Of a stretch of 64,000 bases of DNA, positions 11,431-24,179 are shown piece after piece. Position numbers and translations under genes: made by a program. Positions within the stretch are counted from its first letter, which is position 1; the number at the start of each line of letters is the position of its first letter. The stretch is from Albugo candida (taxonomy: Eukaryota > Oomycota > Peronosporomycetes > Albuginales > Albuginaceae), in NCBI GenBank assembly GCA_905220665.1, contig CAJNAR010000008.1, positions 124,001 through 188,000 on the forward strand, in the 5' to 3' direction. The notes under the pieces were generated by a model that saw only the letters and a program-made list of their open reading frames with translations, had not been told where the DNA came from and ran no database searches.

Positions 11431-12240
11431 ATGAGAGCATTTCGAGTTCGTTTCAGTCTTGGACTATTTTGGTTTCTAATGGTCGTGAAAACACTTCGAT
11501 GCAAATGCCCTTATGAGAATGGTTTCAAAATCAAGTTGGACAAGGAACTGTATGAACGGTTGATTACCATGGAAATAGAAGAGTGGCCCTCGGCTCTACA
11601 TGGTAGCTCCAGCCCTAAAGGGGAGGATTTGAAGGAATGTAAGAGGGTGTGCATTCTGTCACACGGCTTGAAAGTAATTGAAGTACGCGAGAAGATAGAG
11701 GATTTAACATGTGAAGAAACATTGGAAGAGAAGTTTTATGACGCTCAAAACACTCCATTGCCTGAAGACGTTTCAACCACTCAACACACTTCAAATACGA
11801 AACGCAGGAAGATGTTCGTTCTCTCGGAAAGTGCGGTGTTTGCATGGGTCGATACAACTTGTGACTTACACGGTGCGCCAGCAATCCAAAGCAAGCGAAT
11901 TCCGATGAAACACATTCCCCTTCAAGTAAGTCTCCTAAGAAACGATTGGGAAGTACCGACTCGGGTGTTTAATAATCTCAAAAATTCGAAAAAGCAGCGT
12001 CTCTGTTTTTCATTCTTGAACGAGTTTTGTATCGAGATACCAAAAAAGAACGTTAAAGAGAAATATGACAATGTTCATGTTCTTGGAAAGATTGTTCTCG
12101 AGCGTGTGCTATATATGGTAGAGGTAAATATGGAAATACCTCGGACCAAGTACGTTCAGGCGATTGGTCCGCTAGATATACCAAACGAAGACACCGTATT
12201 GATGAAACTGAAAAGATCCATCAGTCAATGTTGCCCTTGA
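11431..12240 (+). CDS. Secreted-family protein 1 (CxCPY family)
   Basis: 269 residues, single exon. ATG 11,431 is chosen over the upstream in-frame TTG because paralogues 2-4 begin at the equivalent Met and this places the cysteine pair at residues 24 and 26 in all four. Residues 1-23 form a signal peptide (basic start, then a hydrophobic Phe/Leu/Trp core), with likely cleavage just before Cys24. Then come Cys24-Lys-Cys26-Pro-Tyr28, a C-x3-C-[IV]-x3-G-L core (Cys70, Cys74, Gly79), a fifth conserved Cys near 93, a short Thr/Gln linker and a C-terminal domain with SKK and GK-x-VL motifs. No known domain is recognised. It is presumably exported or a wall/host-facing protein. It is the most diverged of the array members and carries extra cysteines, including a C-terminal Cys-Cys pair. 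Confidence 0.85.
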   Translation: MRAFRVRFSLGLFWFLMVVKTLRCKCPYENGFKIKLDKELYERLITMEIEEWPSALHGSSSPKGEDLKECKRVCILSHGLKVIEVREKIEDLTCEETLEEKFYDAQNTPLPEDVSTTQHTSNTKRRKMFVLSESAVFAWVDTTCDLHGAPAIQSKRIPMKHIPLQVSLLRNDWEVPTRVFNNLKNSKKQRLCFSFLNEFCIEIPKKNVKEKYDNVHVLGKIVLERVLYMVEVNMEIPRTKYVQAIGPLDIPNEDTVLMKLKRSISQCCP

Positions 12241-13999
12241 AGAAGATCAACAAATAAATGATTAAAAACTAAAATGACTCCCAATTGCTGACTTCTGGGT
12301 TGTCCAAATTTTGACGAAGTTTTCGCACTCCTATGAGAATGGTATCTAGACGATTGCGCTAATATGTCGGAAACGTGCTCACTTTTCTTCTCAATTCTAC
12401 TTACTAGCAGCGTCTGCTTTGCGATCTTGTTTGCATACGCTGCTTGCTGATGCGGTCAATACACTACCAACTTCACTCAAAGCTGCAATCGTCCCTTTCC
12501 TGCCTCACCCTTCATGCTACGCACCACTCTTTTTCCTTGATTCTTGAACGTTTCAAGTTCTTGCTAGCTGGCTTCGCCGCATTATCCTACGCTTCTCCAT
12601 TTGCATGTGACTTACTTCTGTTGCAGGACAAGGAGAAGTGGCTCAAGCGTTTCTCCATTAAACGTCACAATCCATTCATAACCCTTCTCTTTTTGTTTCG
12701 CAGTATATCATTCCAAATAACTTCAATCCAATTTGTGAGAGGACGGCTTCATTTCACGCGGAATCCAGAGAAAATTGTTAAAGCTCCTCCCGCGATCATT
12801 TTTTGGTAACGTTCACATTGAGATGAAGCTTCCCCTCGAGTGCAAGTCGAATCACTCTCCCAGATAGCACCTAGTCTGAAGTCTTGATGATTCTACATAC
12901 ACAAAAATGAGCTTTCTGTGGCGCAATACTTAACTTCAATTGGGACGGAAGGTAGTATTTGTGTAAACGGGCTATGTTGGAGTTCATTACGAAAGAAGGA
13001 ACAGCATTATATATAGTAGCTAATGGGAGCGCAATAACGGCGGCGCTGTTGTTGGATGGCACTGATGAACCGGAATAGCATTTGGATTATGCAGAAAGAG
13101 TTCGATACGAAACAAATGTGATTGTGTTATCTTTCTACAGTCCCACGTTGCACATCAGCCCTTTGTACCAAGTTGCCGCAAATATTCACAAAAGTATCAA
13201 AGGTGGAGCATTTTACGCAACATCGTCGACTTCTAGATTAACGACAGGACGGCTGTTTAACACGACTTCAAAAAGCGATCCCAGCAGCGATGATAAACTA
13301 GAGATTGTCGCTCGGTTACTGATCGGCAAAGAATTGCATCTCATCATCGCCAAGGACCATGTGCGATGTAAGTTTCCTCCCTTCCGTATCCGCGTTCTCT
13401 CACTTCCCTTCGCACATGTGAGACGCCTTGATGTTGAGCGAACACAGGGAGGCTTCAATTAACATATTCGTTTGTCGCACTTTACATTCTGTACCTTACA
13501 GTGGCGCATATGTCTCAACAATCACAAGTACACGAAGAAATCCGTGACAACCAGTTTTTCTTTTCTTTTGAACGGTCGCTCGAAAGTTGAGATAAAAAGA
13601 ATTCATCACTACAGGAGAACCCTCTCACATTAGAAATGGCAAACTCTTATCATAACTTTTTGCCTGGAGCAAGTGACACGCAAAAGCCACTATGGTCTAA
13701 TTGAATATTAGAAACGCCGTAAAAATAGAAGTTGATGTAGTCTGAAAATCCCACTCATAATTTGCTCATGGAATAGCGCTTGGACGAAAGTATAACAGCC
13801 GAATTTCTCGAATAATGCATCATACATGCTCGTAGACAAAATTTGTTATGCTTGAATCTGCAGTAAAGAATTCATTACTACTCGTAACTCATGTAGCTCG
13901 ATATCATTGCCATAATCTACTCGTACATGACCGGAAGATGTCGTCATAGCTGCTGACACGAGCGTAAAGTTGTGGAATTTAGCTTGACAAGAGATGCAG
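12241..13999. other. Downstream flank of secreted gene 1, no intact gene
   Basis: It aligns in part with 21,475-23,650 (for example the stretch following each stop and the tract near 13,080-13,200 versus 22,800-22,930). Only short frames are present. It probably contains decayed coding sequence, including the earliest part of the WD40 fossil, but nothing assignable before about 14,000. Confidence 0.4.
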
Positions 14000-14740
14000 A
14001 AGATTAGTTGATGGGCATACACAGGAAAGGTCCTACATAGCTTGGTCGTCGTTGGGTGCACGAATAGCGTCTGTAGCTGATGATCATTCAGTACGACTTG
14101 GGGATTCAATAGTGGTGCTGATTTTCAATTTTGGTCCAAAGAAAAGTCGGAAGCATAGTCACATAGTCATCAGTACGAACATATGAATCCTTCTACTCTA
14201 TCGCATACTTGCAAGTGCATCTTTTGATGAAACAGTTCGTTTATGTGTCATGGTTATCGATACTCATCAACAAAACAGCACATTCGCGAATTCTCTCCAT
14301 GATGGAAGGTTGCTATTTACATCAAGTTATGATGTAGTCACACGTCTCTGGAATGTTTCTACTCCGTATTGTCTTCGTCCACTGATTTTGGAGCGTCCTC
14401 CTGCTCCTACTTGGAGGACTATGTCATATGTGAACTTCTCATCCAAAAATGGATACCTTATCAGCGTTTGTGTCTCTGGGATTACATGTCAAGGTTCGCC
14501 TTAAACTATGGAAGAGTATTCGTGTCCTACAAAGAAACAATTGCATTTCATCAGCCTGGCTTCAAAGCTTTTTAGTGGGTCGGATTATGAGGATATTACT
14601 GCGTCCTTTAGGCTGCAATTAGACAGAAAGTGGTGCAGAGTGCATTTACAGTGAGGAGCGAGTTATTCATTGCCTCCAATGCAGGAGGATGCATCAAAGT
14701 CAGGAGGACGCAAAGAGGACACAATGACCATTTTGTAAAG
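14000..14740 (+). pseudogene. WDR5-like WD40-repeat pseudogene (unit 1)
   Basis: Conceptual translation in shifting frames gives WD40 blades in the WDR5/Swd3 order: DGHT..IAWSS..IASVADDHSVRL (14,009-14,095), LASASFDETVRL (14,208-14,243), HDGRLLFTSSYDVVTRLWNV (about 14,300-14,360), then LERPPAPT, LKLW and a damaged last blade. WDR5 is the WD40 core subunit of the COMPASS histone H3K4 methyltransferase. Frameshifts and stops (for example between 14,110 and 14,200, and after 14,505) make it non-functional. The SSYD and PPAP-type insert distinguish it from generic WD40 proteins, but orthology is inference. Confidence 0.75.
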
Positions 14741-16060
14741 TGCATTCATTAAGTATGATTGGTTATTATTCTGTCATTGGCGTTGAGGATTGGTGAAAAT
14801 GAGGCGAGGCCACATGTGCGTCCTGTTTATATAGCCACACTATTCGTACGATAATGCGAAGGCGTGTTATCCGATTATTGTGTATCAACGCTATTCGCTC
14901 ATTACCATCACACGCCACGATGCTGACATTTGCTGTGACCTTAGTAGCAGCTGCAGTCACCTCGAAAACTCTCTCTGCGTGATTGACGCGGTATGATATG
15001 TCTGCCCGTATGCCTTCTAAACGCCTTGGAAGATTATATACAAATCGACTGTCGCGGGAGATATCGCAGTCTTTATCCATTTCCCTCGTTTTCATCGGAA
15101 TTGAATTTGCTAAAAATACGTGAGGGCATCATTGCTACTCGTCACAATCGGTTCTTTCTCCCGTTCAAAGAAGACGTTGAATCGCTCTCAGTTTTCTCAC
15201 TTTATCATTCGATATAGAGGTGGACAGCATGCACTCTTTCAGCCGTATGATAGAGAATGTAGCTTCTGAGTAGACGAGATCAAGATTTATGTTTGCTACC
15301 GCTATCGTAGTACCGAAGAATCTTCAATAGACCTCAATGGTATATCCTTCAGCCTTGTTTATCCGTAGAAACTTTGAATGTGCGCCAATAGTGCAGCATA
15401 GATTTCATACTCTTTCCTCCATTCCTAATCAAAGTTATGCTTTAAAGTTGAAGTGCGACGTCCAGCAAAATTACGGACATCGTCTATTTGCTGGAGACTG
15501 TTTTGCTGCATCGAGAGTAAGTGAGTTGGCACTATCGTGCTGACGAAGGACTCTTTGCGGTAGTCCATATTTGTTGATGGAAAGACATACTTCAAAGTAA
15601 ATACACACATTGAAAAATATGTATAGACACGTCACTGTGTAGATGCCATGCAAGAACCGGCTGTAACCACGGCTAAGAGTACCTACAACGGTCAACGTAT
15701 AATGATACCCAAGCTCGCCGTTTCATAATAAAGCTAACATCGCTCAATGAATCGACTGTCTTGATATATAGAAAGGAAAGCTTCACGTAGAAGTCAAGAT
15801 ATACGCTGTTTAAAGTCGGACGGCCTTATGGTTCTGATACATAGGATGTCTACCTGCTATGGCACTGAGCCATAGGACTCGATAGAAACAGGTAACTCAT
15901 ACGGAAACGAAATAGGAGCGCGCAATACACAGAAATCATATTACTAATAACAAGTTTGGCAAAATACGACAGAGCCGTAGGGTGTTGATCGCTGTCATTA
16001 GAAAATATACAAAATGCAGTATCAGCGATTCAGACGCATAAAGTAGGATGGAAGTCTCCA
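14741..16060. other. Inter-fossil stretch of unit 1
   Basis: No gene recognised. The segment near 15,100-15,215 resembles the tract near 32,395-32,520 (both around a GCGTGAGGGCATCA or ACGTGAGGGCATCA word), and 15,817-15,900 closely resembles 23,931-24,020 (GGCACTGAGCCATAG), confirming the unit structure. Confidence 0.45.
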
Positions 16061-16069
16061 TAAAATCCA

Positions 16070-16440
16070 AGCTGCATCTCTTCGATCACCTTCCGCATCC
16101 GTTTTGGTTATCTGAGTACCGCTTCTGATCGTTTGAGTCTTCTCGTGACGGATGACGACTCCATGTACTTCTATCAGAATCAATCCCTTTCTATCTATTT
16201 GAGTGACAAGAAGGATAAGACCAACGTACCATCCTCAACGTCCTAGCATCTAGCAGCCGATCTCCCAGGAAATCGAAAAGTACTTACATAGAATTTCAAT
16301 TCGGAAATCAAACACAACTCGAGAATGTCTCGATGTTATCCTGTTCGACTCGCTGTAAATCGCACGATTAGGAAGACGTCAGCGGGTCATTCTTTTTATC
16401 TCTCGTCTAGAATTAGAATGAATGTGATCCGATATGAATT
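16070..16440 (-). pseudogene. RWP-RK protein pseudogene (unit 1)
   Basis: The minus strand aligns with the better preserved copy at 33,003-33,389. A CGAGTTGTGTTTGATTTCC-like stretch encodes the residues before the RWP-RK domain, followed by traces of the helix (RSAA, LG) and of the RWPYR-type block. Indels and stops break the frame throughout. RWP-RK proteins are DNA-binding regulators. Confidence 0.6.
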
Positions 16441-19400
16441 GTCAGAAAAGTCTTTTTTTTTGCTCTACGACCCTCATATTTGATCAGATGTGTCATCAGT
16501 TTACAAGTTTCAGCGTCATGCAAAGTCTTATGTTGCAACTCTCTCATCGTCATCCCCAACTATCTATCGACAGTGCTCATGTGATACATAATATCTCTCG
16601 ATCAACGAACACGCCTACCTAGTGCAGAGGATTCTCCAGCTCTACTTGGGTGTGCACCGACTACGCGTCTACAGCACATTTCTTATAGTATCATTGACCC
16701 TTGCAGCCAGCTGAGACTATCCTCAAACTGCATATTGATTTCAATCACCCGATTGTGTATTCTGATTCTTCTCCGAGTTGGAAGAAGCAATCAACTGTAA
16801 GCCCTAACATTCCTTCCAACGGATGGATGGATGGAAGGATCTTGCACCCATTTCCAGCGCCACATGATGTCCAGCGCCCAAAGAGCCGAAGGCTGGCAAT
16901 GGTGATGTGCTAAATAGGACTGATCGATCGTGTTCCACAGATATGGCAAGCGACGTGATTCGAGCTTTTACAGCGTCGAGTGAACGCTTATTGGTAAGAC
17001 CCTTGTAGCCAGCCATCCGTTCGATGTTTAGCGAGGATGTCTGATTTTTGTATGTTTTCGATAGGATAGTTCCCATCAGCGGTTAGAAACTTCAAGTATG
17101 CTGATTTTCTAGCAGCAGGCCGACCAGAAGCAGTCGGCTATGTAGAGAGCATTTGCACCGTTTTTGACAGGGTTGCAATGCACAAGTAAGCTCCTGTGCA
17201 TCGATAAACTACAAAGATGAAAAAAGTCTCCATATCATGTTTGAAGCCTCAGGCATATATATATATATGGATCAGGATTATCATACTTTGATAAGGCTAG
17301 GCTGACGATGAGTATTCGCTTCAATCATGTCGATCGTGTGATAGTAACGTGTCTGATCTTCTGTTTTCTTTTGTTGATATTCTTCACGTTTATTTTACAA
17401 TTTTCCACGTAGGTCCAGTCGAATGATCTGTCTCATGAAAGCTCCATCTCGAGCAATTTTCCTTCATTTGCAGAGATTTGATAGTGCCTGTATAGCCAGG
17501 AGTGAGGTAAAGAAGCGGTACCTAGGACGAGACATGCCATACCTCTGTACTGTATCGGCAATAACTTGATCTGGTCTTATTGTCAATAGAGTCTGCCATC
17601 CATTCCTCAGGACTGTTGCGAAGCTTTATGGCAAAGGAGATAAATTGGCTCTTTCTACCTTACCGAAAAGTCAGAAGCTGCGAGTGCTTTGGGTGAAGGC
17701 ATCGACAGAGCGCAAAAAAAGGCCTTTTTGATACCGATTAGATTCCTGGAAATATGCATTGATGCACAGTTCTATTCCCAAGAAAAATTCCGACATGAAG
17801 ATCTCGTAAAGGCCTGAAAGGCTTGGAGCACAAAGCAAGATCAAGATAGTTGCATAAGCATGAGACCTTTTCAGCCAAAGAATGAAAGTGTTTGAGAGCT
17901 AACTCACAACCGCGTTGTCCATTGTGGAGTCAGGATACTCGCACATCCCTTGCAACACGGAAAGAAAGAGAGGCATTGATAGATCGTGTAAATTCTTCAT
18001 GATTAAACGAGAAAATGTACACGGTAGAACAGACTGCTAGTGCTGCCGACAAAAGAAGTAAAAGAAGCACAGAAAATCATGCTTGGCAAATAGGAATTTA
18101 TAGACAAAACCAAAGACGCAGCGATAACTGCTCAATCGTGTCGTAACGTGACTACAAGGCAACAGAAGGATGGAGCATAAGTACAACGCAGAGAGATCTT
18201 ACCTACTTGCTCGGTACGTGAGATGAAGTCGACAGTAGATGTACATTTACAGACGTTCGATGATCGCCGGCACAAGACTACTCGGTCACAGGAACGTGGT
18301 CAAAGATTCTCCGCATTGACAGTATATCCAATACAGCATGCTGTTAAGGATGAAAAAGGGACAGAGTTTTTGCAGTATACCAATCGTGAGACGTGCTCGT
18401 CACTCTCATCTGATTGAATCTTATCGTGCAGAACGCTATCCATAGTGCTCAGTCGCAGGAATGTCAACCTGCTTGAAGCTTTGTCATACTTTGCACGAAG
18501 TGACCGTGGTAGCATACAAGACGTACGCACTCGTGCCTCGTAATTCAATTACGCATCAAAAGCCGGAAATGCTATGTCCCGACTTCATCGATGCTCCCTC
18601 TGCTGCAGTGCAATCATGTCCCTCGTCGTACATGTGACACATCCATATCGTCTACACTCCTGAACTACTAGCAGTGATGCACACACTTGCACCAGCTTCA
18701 ACGCATGTTGTGTGAAAAAGTTTGTATTTGAGCCAAGGCACAAGCTAGTCGCATCGCAGCAAGTAACATATGCTCAAGACTCTTGCTGGTTCCGCGTTCA
18801 GTCAATTGACATTAACAATAACGAATCCGAAAGCGCATTCTTAGGTCTTGCGCTGTTTTCATAACGTGAAGGTTTTTGGAGCCGTGTTATCATGTTACAC
18901 CTATGTGATGGCTCTCCTGCCTTTCTCTAGCTCACAAAGTGTGTGAAACTCAAGACTCAAGATCTTGTTCAGCGCATCGAAAAAGGAACGATAGCAATAC
19001 CTTCGCGCAGGATCGCACCCAACAATGGTATAAAGCGTTCAGATCGCACGGGATCAGTCGTGATTGTCTTTGACGCGTTGACCGATCTTTCTGCGAGTGC
19101 TGCATTCGCAGATGCTGCGGTGCACTGCTATCAGTAAAGCATTTCAATTTTGATTGCGAAAGACATGCCAGTCTATTATCTTGGTTTTCTGCATAACGTA
19201 TGGACGCGAGGTGGTCGCACATCACCTGCACATCCAGTGTGGTTTTGATTTGACCACAAATAGCTTTTTGTAGTGAGCCAAGAATATCGTTAAAAGGGCC
19301 AAGAAATGAGGATGCAATGCAGCTTGTCCAATTATGATGCGAGAGCACGCGAGAATAAGCAGAACGCTTGCTTGTATACATTTCGCTGACCATGAGGTTT

Positions 19401-19650
19401 CAATTAATGAATGTCAAGCAACTCTATCTTTAATAAGCTACAACGAGATTCTATTCTTTATTTTATGCGATTTCGTGCCAATATTCAGCATTTGTGATAT
19501 GTGTTTGGACAGTAAATGAAAATTGAGTAAGAAAATAAAAGATGTAAACTTTTTGTAATGTAAGTCTTTTTTAGATGACGTGTTCCAGATGATGATGGAT
19601 TTAGACGCTAGCAACAAAAGACTAAGGAATACTATCTAAGAGATAGGTAC
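16441..19650. other. Remaining part of unit 1: decayed sequence, unassigned fossils
   Basis: There are long collinear matches to 24,490-27,170 and 28,345-29,250 but no intact frame. A minus-strand stretch at 17,480-17,600 encodes residues resembling those of 25,694-25,882 (an IA-x4-YGM-x-[RQ]PR pattern), so an unidentified protein gene once lay here. Near 18,990-19,140 a plus frame without stops (GSVVIVFDALTD) has a degraded counterpart at 28,620-28,720. Confidence 0.4.
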
Positions 19651-20430
19651 GTCTGCTCTAGCTAAGTTCGCTGCTCTCTCCTGCCTACATGATAGAATGT
19701 GCGACGCGTTGCCTAGTGCATAGGGCTCTATTTCTTGCTAGTGGACAGGTTTGTACCCTTCGAAGCCAGCCGCCTACTTCCTTTTTATGTACACGCCCTT
19801 TTAAAATCCAATGAAGACTGAATACGCGACATCCGGGTTTCTAAACCCAATCGCTTAAAAATTTGCGACATCAAGGATGTGTTGCGAGCGCTCTTTCCGC
19901 ATGCAATCTGCGCCATTTATGTGACACTTGTTGCCATACATGATATTATAGGAAAAAAGAGCCTAGGTACCCCTTCTTCTTTGCCACACGAAGACGGCGA
20001 TGACGACACTGCGACTGCGACTGAGACTGAGACTGAGACTGAGACTGAGACTGAGACTGAGACTGAGACTGAGACTGCTATCAAAATCAGATACAAGCAT
20101 ACGCAGATCATCTGCAGCTACCCTCGTTGCTTTCTCCTACTTGGTAGGTACATAAAAATAATTGTTTGCTTGCCAAGTTCAAGCATTCTATTTTTCGCCC
20201 AGTCCGAGAAGTTTTGGAGCTGGGTGCACAGGTTTGAACCCAGCGAATCCAGTCCCTTCCTTTTTATGTACACGACCTTCTAAAAATCGAATGGGGACTT
20301 AACCCGCGACATTCCAGATTTCGAAACCCATTCGATCAGAGATTTGTGACATTTAGGGTATGTTGCTCACGATTTCACGAAAACAGCTCCGTGCTTCGTT
20401 GATCATGTAAAAATCTTCGCCATGTCGTCA
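19651..20430 (+). repeat. Tandem duplicated tRNA-like repeat upstream of secreted gene 2
   Basis: Two related copies begin near 19,651 and 20,108. Each has a Pol III-like box (GGTTTGTACCC at 19,748; GGTTTGAACCC at 20,231), then a pyrimidine-rich CTTCCTTTTTATGTACACG segment and a CGACATyC..TTTC motif. The period is about 457 bp, versus about 427 bp for the homologous pair before secreted gene 3. The excess of about 30 bp is roughly accounted for by the microsatellite at 20,021-20,076. Confidence 0.65.
20021..20076 (+). repeat. (CTGAGA)n microsatellite
   Basis: About nine perfect hexamer copies. The homologous position in unit 3 (29,648-29,666) reads GACTGTGACTGAGAGG, that is, little more than one unit, so the array arose after the units diverged. 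Confidence 0.9.
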
Positions 20431-20580
20431 TTTCTGCAAAGTAATCATTGCCGACGTTATTTCTGATTGGCCAAAAGACGGACGACAGCAATGAGACATT
20501 TCAGATGGGGTCTTTGCGAGTCAAATGACATTGAATCATTTTAAGATTTACTCTGTAAAAGACAGCCTACTCTGCTCAAT

Positions 20581-21474
20581 ATGAAAGCATTATCAGCTCA
20601 TTTCAATCTTGGACTATTTTGGCTATCAACCGTTTTAAATAATGCTCGATGTGGTTGCCCTTATGCAACTGTTACGCGAATACCGGTTAGCGACAACAAA
20701 ATAAGTTCCTGGCCAAGTATTCTGGGAGATATTCAAAACCGACGATGGGTGCTGGAGGAATGTGAGGGTGTATGTGTTATATCGAGCGGTTTGAAAGAAA
20801 TAATTGTTTCCGAGATAACAAAGGGATCGTGTGTCAGGACACTGGAAGAATTTCTTACCCCTGAGGAAGCCCAAGACACTTCGACCACTCATGGCCTTCA
20901 ACTTTCGGAACGTAGCAACATGATCCGGTTCGGGTTGTCAAGAGGCAAGGAGGGTGGCGAGGGTCTGGTGTTTGAAGCCACCAATATATATTTGTACTTT
21001 GATGATGAAAAAGAGGAGGCGAAAAAGTCAATTCCTATCACGCGTGTTCAATTTAATATCCTAGTGGATCATTTGGTAGTACCATCTAAGGTGTTTGAAG
21101 CTTTTGAAAGCTCGAAAAAAAAGAAATTATCTCTTCAACTCCCGCTCGGGATCTCTATCAAAGTCAGCAAAGCAAATGTGCACCCGGTCAACAAAGCAAA
21201 TGTTAAAGTGTACCCGGTCAACGAAGCAAATGTTAAAGTGCACCAGAATGATCATTATGTTTTTGGGAAGGCTGTTCTTAAGCACTTGCAATATATGGTG
21301 GAGGAAAGGGAGGATGAAGGGCAAACTGTCTGGCTTGGTCCGCTGGAAAAACGTACCATTCGTGAGCAGATGCGCACTTTCCTACAGAGTATCCCTGCTC
21401 CGAAATTCATCAAAACACAACGACGGCCGATTAATGCGAATCAAGTATGCGCAGATGAAGAATGCCTCAATTAG
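20581..21474 (+). CDS. Secreted-family protein 2 (CxCPY family)
   Basis: 297 residues, single exon, ATG at 20,581. The signal peptide is residues 1-23 and Cys24-Gly-Cys26-Pro-Tyr28 follows. The C-x3-C-V-x3-G-L core and the fifth Cys (in SCVRTLEE) are present. A short QDTSTTH linker occupies the position where member 4 has its huge repeat. The C-terminal half contains SSKKKKLSL, a small internal repeat (three copies of a KAN/EAN..VHPV-like unit near residues 195-225) and FGKAVLKH. The C-terminal tail is long and basic and ends with an acidic Cys-containing patch. No catalytic motif is seen and the function is unknown. Its sequence and flanks are closest to member 3. Confidence 0.87.
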   Translation: MKALSAHFNLGLFWLSTVLNNARCGCPYATVTRIPVSDNKISSWPSILGDIQNRRWVLEECEGVCVISSGLKEIIVSEITKGSCVRTLEEFLTPEEAQDTSTTHGLQLSERSNMIRFGLSRGKEGGEGLVFEATNIYLYFDDEKEEAKKSIPITRVQFNILVDHLVVPSKVFEAFESSKKKKLSLQLPLGISIKVSKANVHPVNKANVKVYPVNEANVKVHQNDHYVFGKAVLKHLQYMVEEREDEGQTVWLGPLEKRTIREQMRTFLQSIPAPKFIKTQRRPINANQVCADEECLN

Positions 21475-23650
21475 CAAATGCAGGTTTTGCTTGAATCCGA
21501 CAAAGTCACTGTGATTCTTATGAAGAAAAAATCCGCTTTTTGCGCTTTTCATTGAATATATGCATACTTTCAATCTCAATTTAAATTGTGGTAGCTTCTA
21601 TCGATTTCAACGCGATGCAAACTTTGCGATATTTAAAATTGAGCTCTTCGTTGGCAACCGATCCATGCTTGTTTGTACTCCTTTATAATGTATCACTGCG
21701 GTATCTGCTTCCGAGTTGATCTAATCAATACGCTGCTTGTTTGGGCATTCTGATAAAGACCTACCTCCATCCGATGCTACAATGCTTCCTTTCTCATGCC
21801 CAATTTGGTACAAGCAACACCCCTCGTTGGGTGATGTAATAATTCTTCTTGGCTCGTTTTATGTTAGAGACGGCTCAAGCTTTTCTCTTGTTCCGCATCG
21901 GATTTCCTTTACTGTCCCGCATAGTTTTGTTTCTACTGTAGTGGTCATGGTTCCTGCACGCATTTCTGTCATTTCAATAGATTGAGCTATTGCTATGTCA
22001 ATTCATTCATTTCAAACTTGACTCGATCATTGTTTAGGCTGGCTTGTCACGACGATTACATCAGATGCACACAGTATGTCTAGTGACTTCGATGGAACCC
22101 ATTCTTCCGTTGTGATGTAGCACCTGCCATACAAAGTACTTTACATTGAAAGGAATGATCGTAATAGACCGCATGTAAGCTCTTTGTCACATTTTGGAAG
22201 GTCGCACTTACCAATCTCAGGATGCTCAGCAGTTATTCGACCCATTCACTTGACAATAGGTTACTCCATTCTTCATCATCACACTGCAGACACATTGATA
22301 TAAACTTGGGCAAATCACGCCAAGGAAAGAGATTGTGCAATTAGCGACAACCCACAAGTGTGTCTTACTTTGAAAAGTATTTTTCTGTGGAAAGGATACG
22401 ACGAAGCACGCAAGCTCGACCTTTTATGCTCTTGGCGTCTAGCTACAGCGCGGACATCCCCAATAGTCTCCAGTACTTTCTGGGATGATGATTTCATCAG
22501 AGCACCTGACAAGAAATTTCGCGATCTTTTCCTGGCATATTTCACATTGACAATAGAGCTGTCGTTCAAGAAAAAGCCGAATAGCTCTATCAGAGTGGCA
22601 ATAGTCCTACAGACGAAAATATGAGCGTTCGATAGCTCACAATTTGCTTCAATCGGGGCAGAAAAAAGAATTTGTGTAAGTGGGCTGCTGCAGAGTAGTT
22701 CCTGATACATAAAGGGACTTACACTACAAGTAGTAGGGAGTGGCAGCGCACTCACGATATCTCTGTTTGGATTTTTCTGTCTGGTGGAATGTTGAGACGT
22801 AATTCAATGTGGATTGTGTACTAAGCCTCCGATACGAAACACATAGATTGTTTCCACCTGTACACATCCCCACCTTGCATATCAGCCCTTTATAAGATGC
22901 CTCACATGTTCATAAAAGTATCAAAGGTTAAGTGAGCATTTTCGCGTAAATAATCGAGGCCTGGATCATTATAGAGAACACAGCTATCACATGCGATCTA
23001 GGTTCCGATCTGACAATGCCAGGAAAGAGTGATTGACAAAATATCGAGGGTGAGTTTGCTCACGTCAGTAGTCGCATCCGCTCGGTACTTTCCACACATA
23101 TGCGACGCACTTTCGTTAGCTCAACTTGTACACCTCTGAAATCGGTTGGTTATTTTGTAGAAGATATACCCGAATACAGTGGGGCTTTCGATAAACACAT
23201 TGATGTCTCTCAATTGACAGGTCAGCATCCCACAAATTCGAATATATCGTGAACAAAAAAGAGTATACGAGAAGATCCGCAACAAGCTCTCCAAAATTGA
23301 GTGTAATTACGTGAGAGCCTTGCACCAATGATTTATGTATCAACAGCGCATTGGGTTACTTACTTCTCACACCTCATGTGGAGTTTCCCAATGCGATCCC
23401 AGTTTTGTATTATAATGTGAAGTATGATTCACGCGAAGATATCTAATCCGACTTTCGTTTATGTAATAGCGCATGGACAACAATGTAGTGGGTCGAATTG
23501 TCGCAAAAAAGCAGCCTCACGCTCATACACGGAACATTCTAGCGTTAAATTTTGACTCAATAACTAAATGCTACTGGCATACTCATACAAGTCTATATCA
23601 TTGCCGCAAGGCACCAATAATCAACCATCATATTTCTTTATGGCTGCTAA
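21475..23650. other. Downstream flank of secreted gene 2, no intact gene
   Basis: The first 500 bp align with 31,060-31,540 (GCTTGTTTGTACTCCTTxATAATGTA words). The rest aligns loosely with the flank after gene 1. No gene is recognised. Confidence 0.4.
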
Positions 23651-23654
23651 GACG

Positions 23655-23880
23655 AGCTTAGATTCGTGAAATTTGGCCCGTGCAGGAGATGCGGAAGAGT
23701 ACTTGAGGGACATATGTGAGATATTCCCGATCTGTGTAGGTCCCCGCCGATGCAAGTACTGCGTCTGCATCTTCTGACCAATCAGTACGACTATGGGTTC
23801 TGGAACCGACTGCCAATCTTGCACTTTGGCCGATAGAAGAAGCCGAAAGCATTGTCATGAGAGGTGGCTAGGCATACGAA
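23655..23880 (+). pseudogene. WDR5-like pseudogene, 5' part only (unit 2)
   Basis: One recognisable WD40 blade remains (SASSDQSVRLW at about 23,763-23,795), aligned with the 14,060-14,095 blade of unit 1. The 3' half present in units 1 and 3 is absent: the sequence passes directly into the tract homologous to 15,800, indicating a deletion of roughly 1.5 kb. Confidence 0.55.
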
Positions 23881-24179
23881 ATATGTCTATTCTGCGGCTT
23901 TTAGATACAATATACGCTTAGTTGTGTAAAGTCGGACGGTCTTATGGTTTTGGGGCATAGTATGTCTACCGGCTATGGCACTGAGCCATAGTAGTCTATA
24001 GAAACAGGTAAATCATAGTGAAATGGATTATAAGCAGAAAAATCATATAACTAATAACAAGTTTCGCAACATACGACAGAGCCTCAGACTGTTGATCGCT
24101 GTCATTGTAAAATATACAGAATGCAATATCAGCGATTCAGACGCATAAAATAGTATGGAAATCTCCAGAAAATCCAAGC

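Noticed and set aside
14766..15095. 109-codon minus-strand open frame in unit 1
   Set aside because: Not conserved as an open frame in unit 3 and no domain recognised; most likely a chance frame in decayed DNA.
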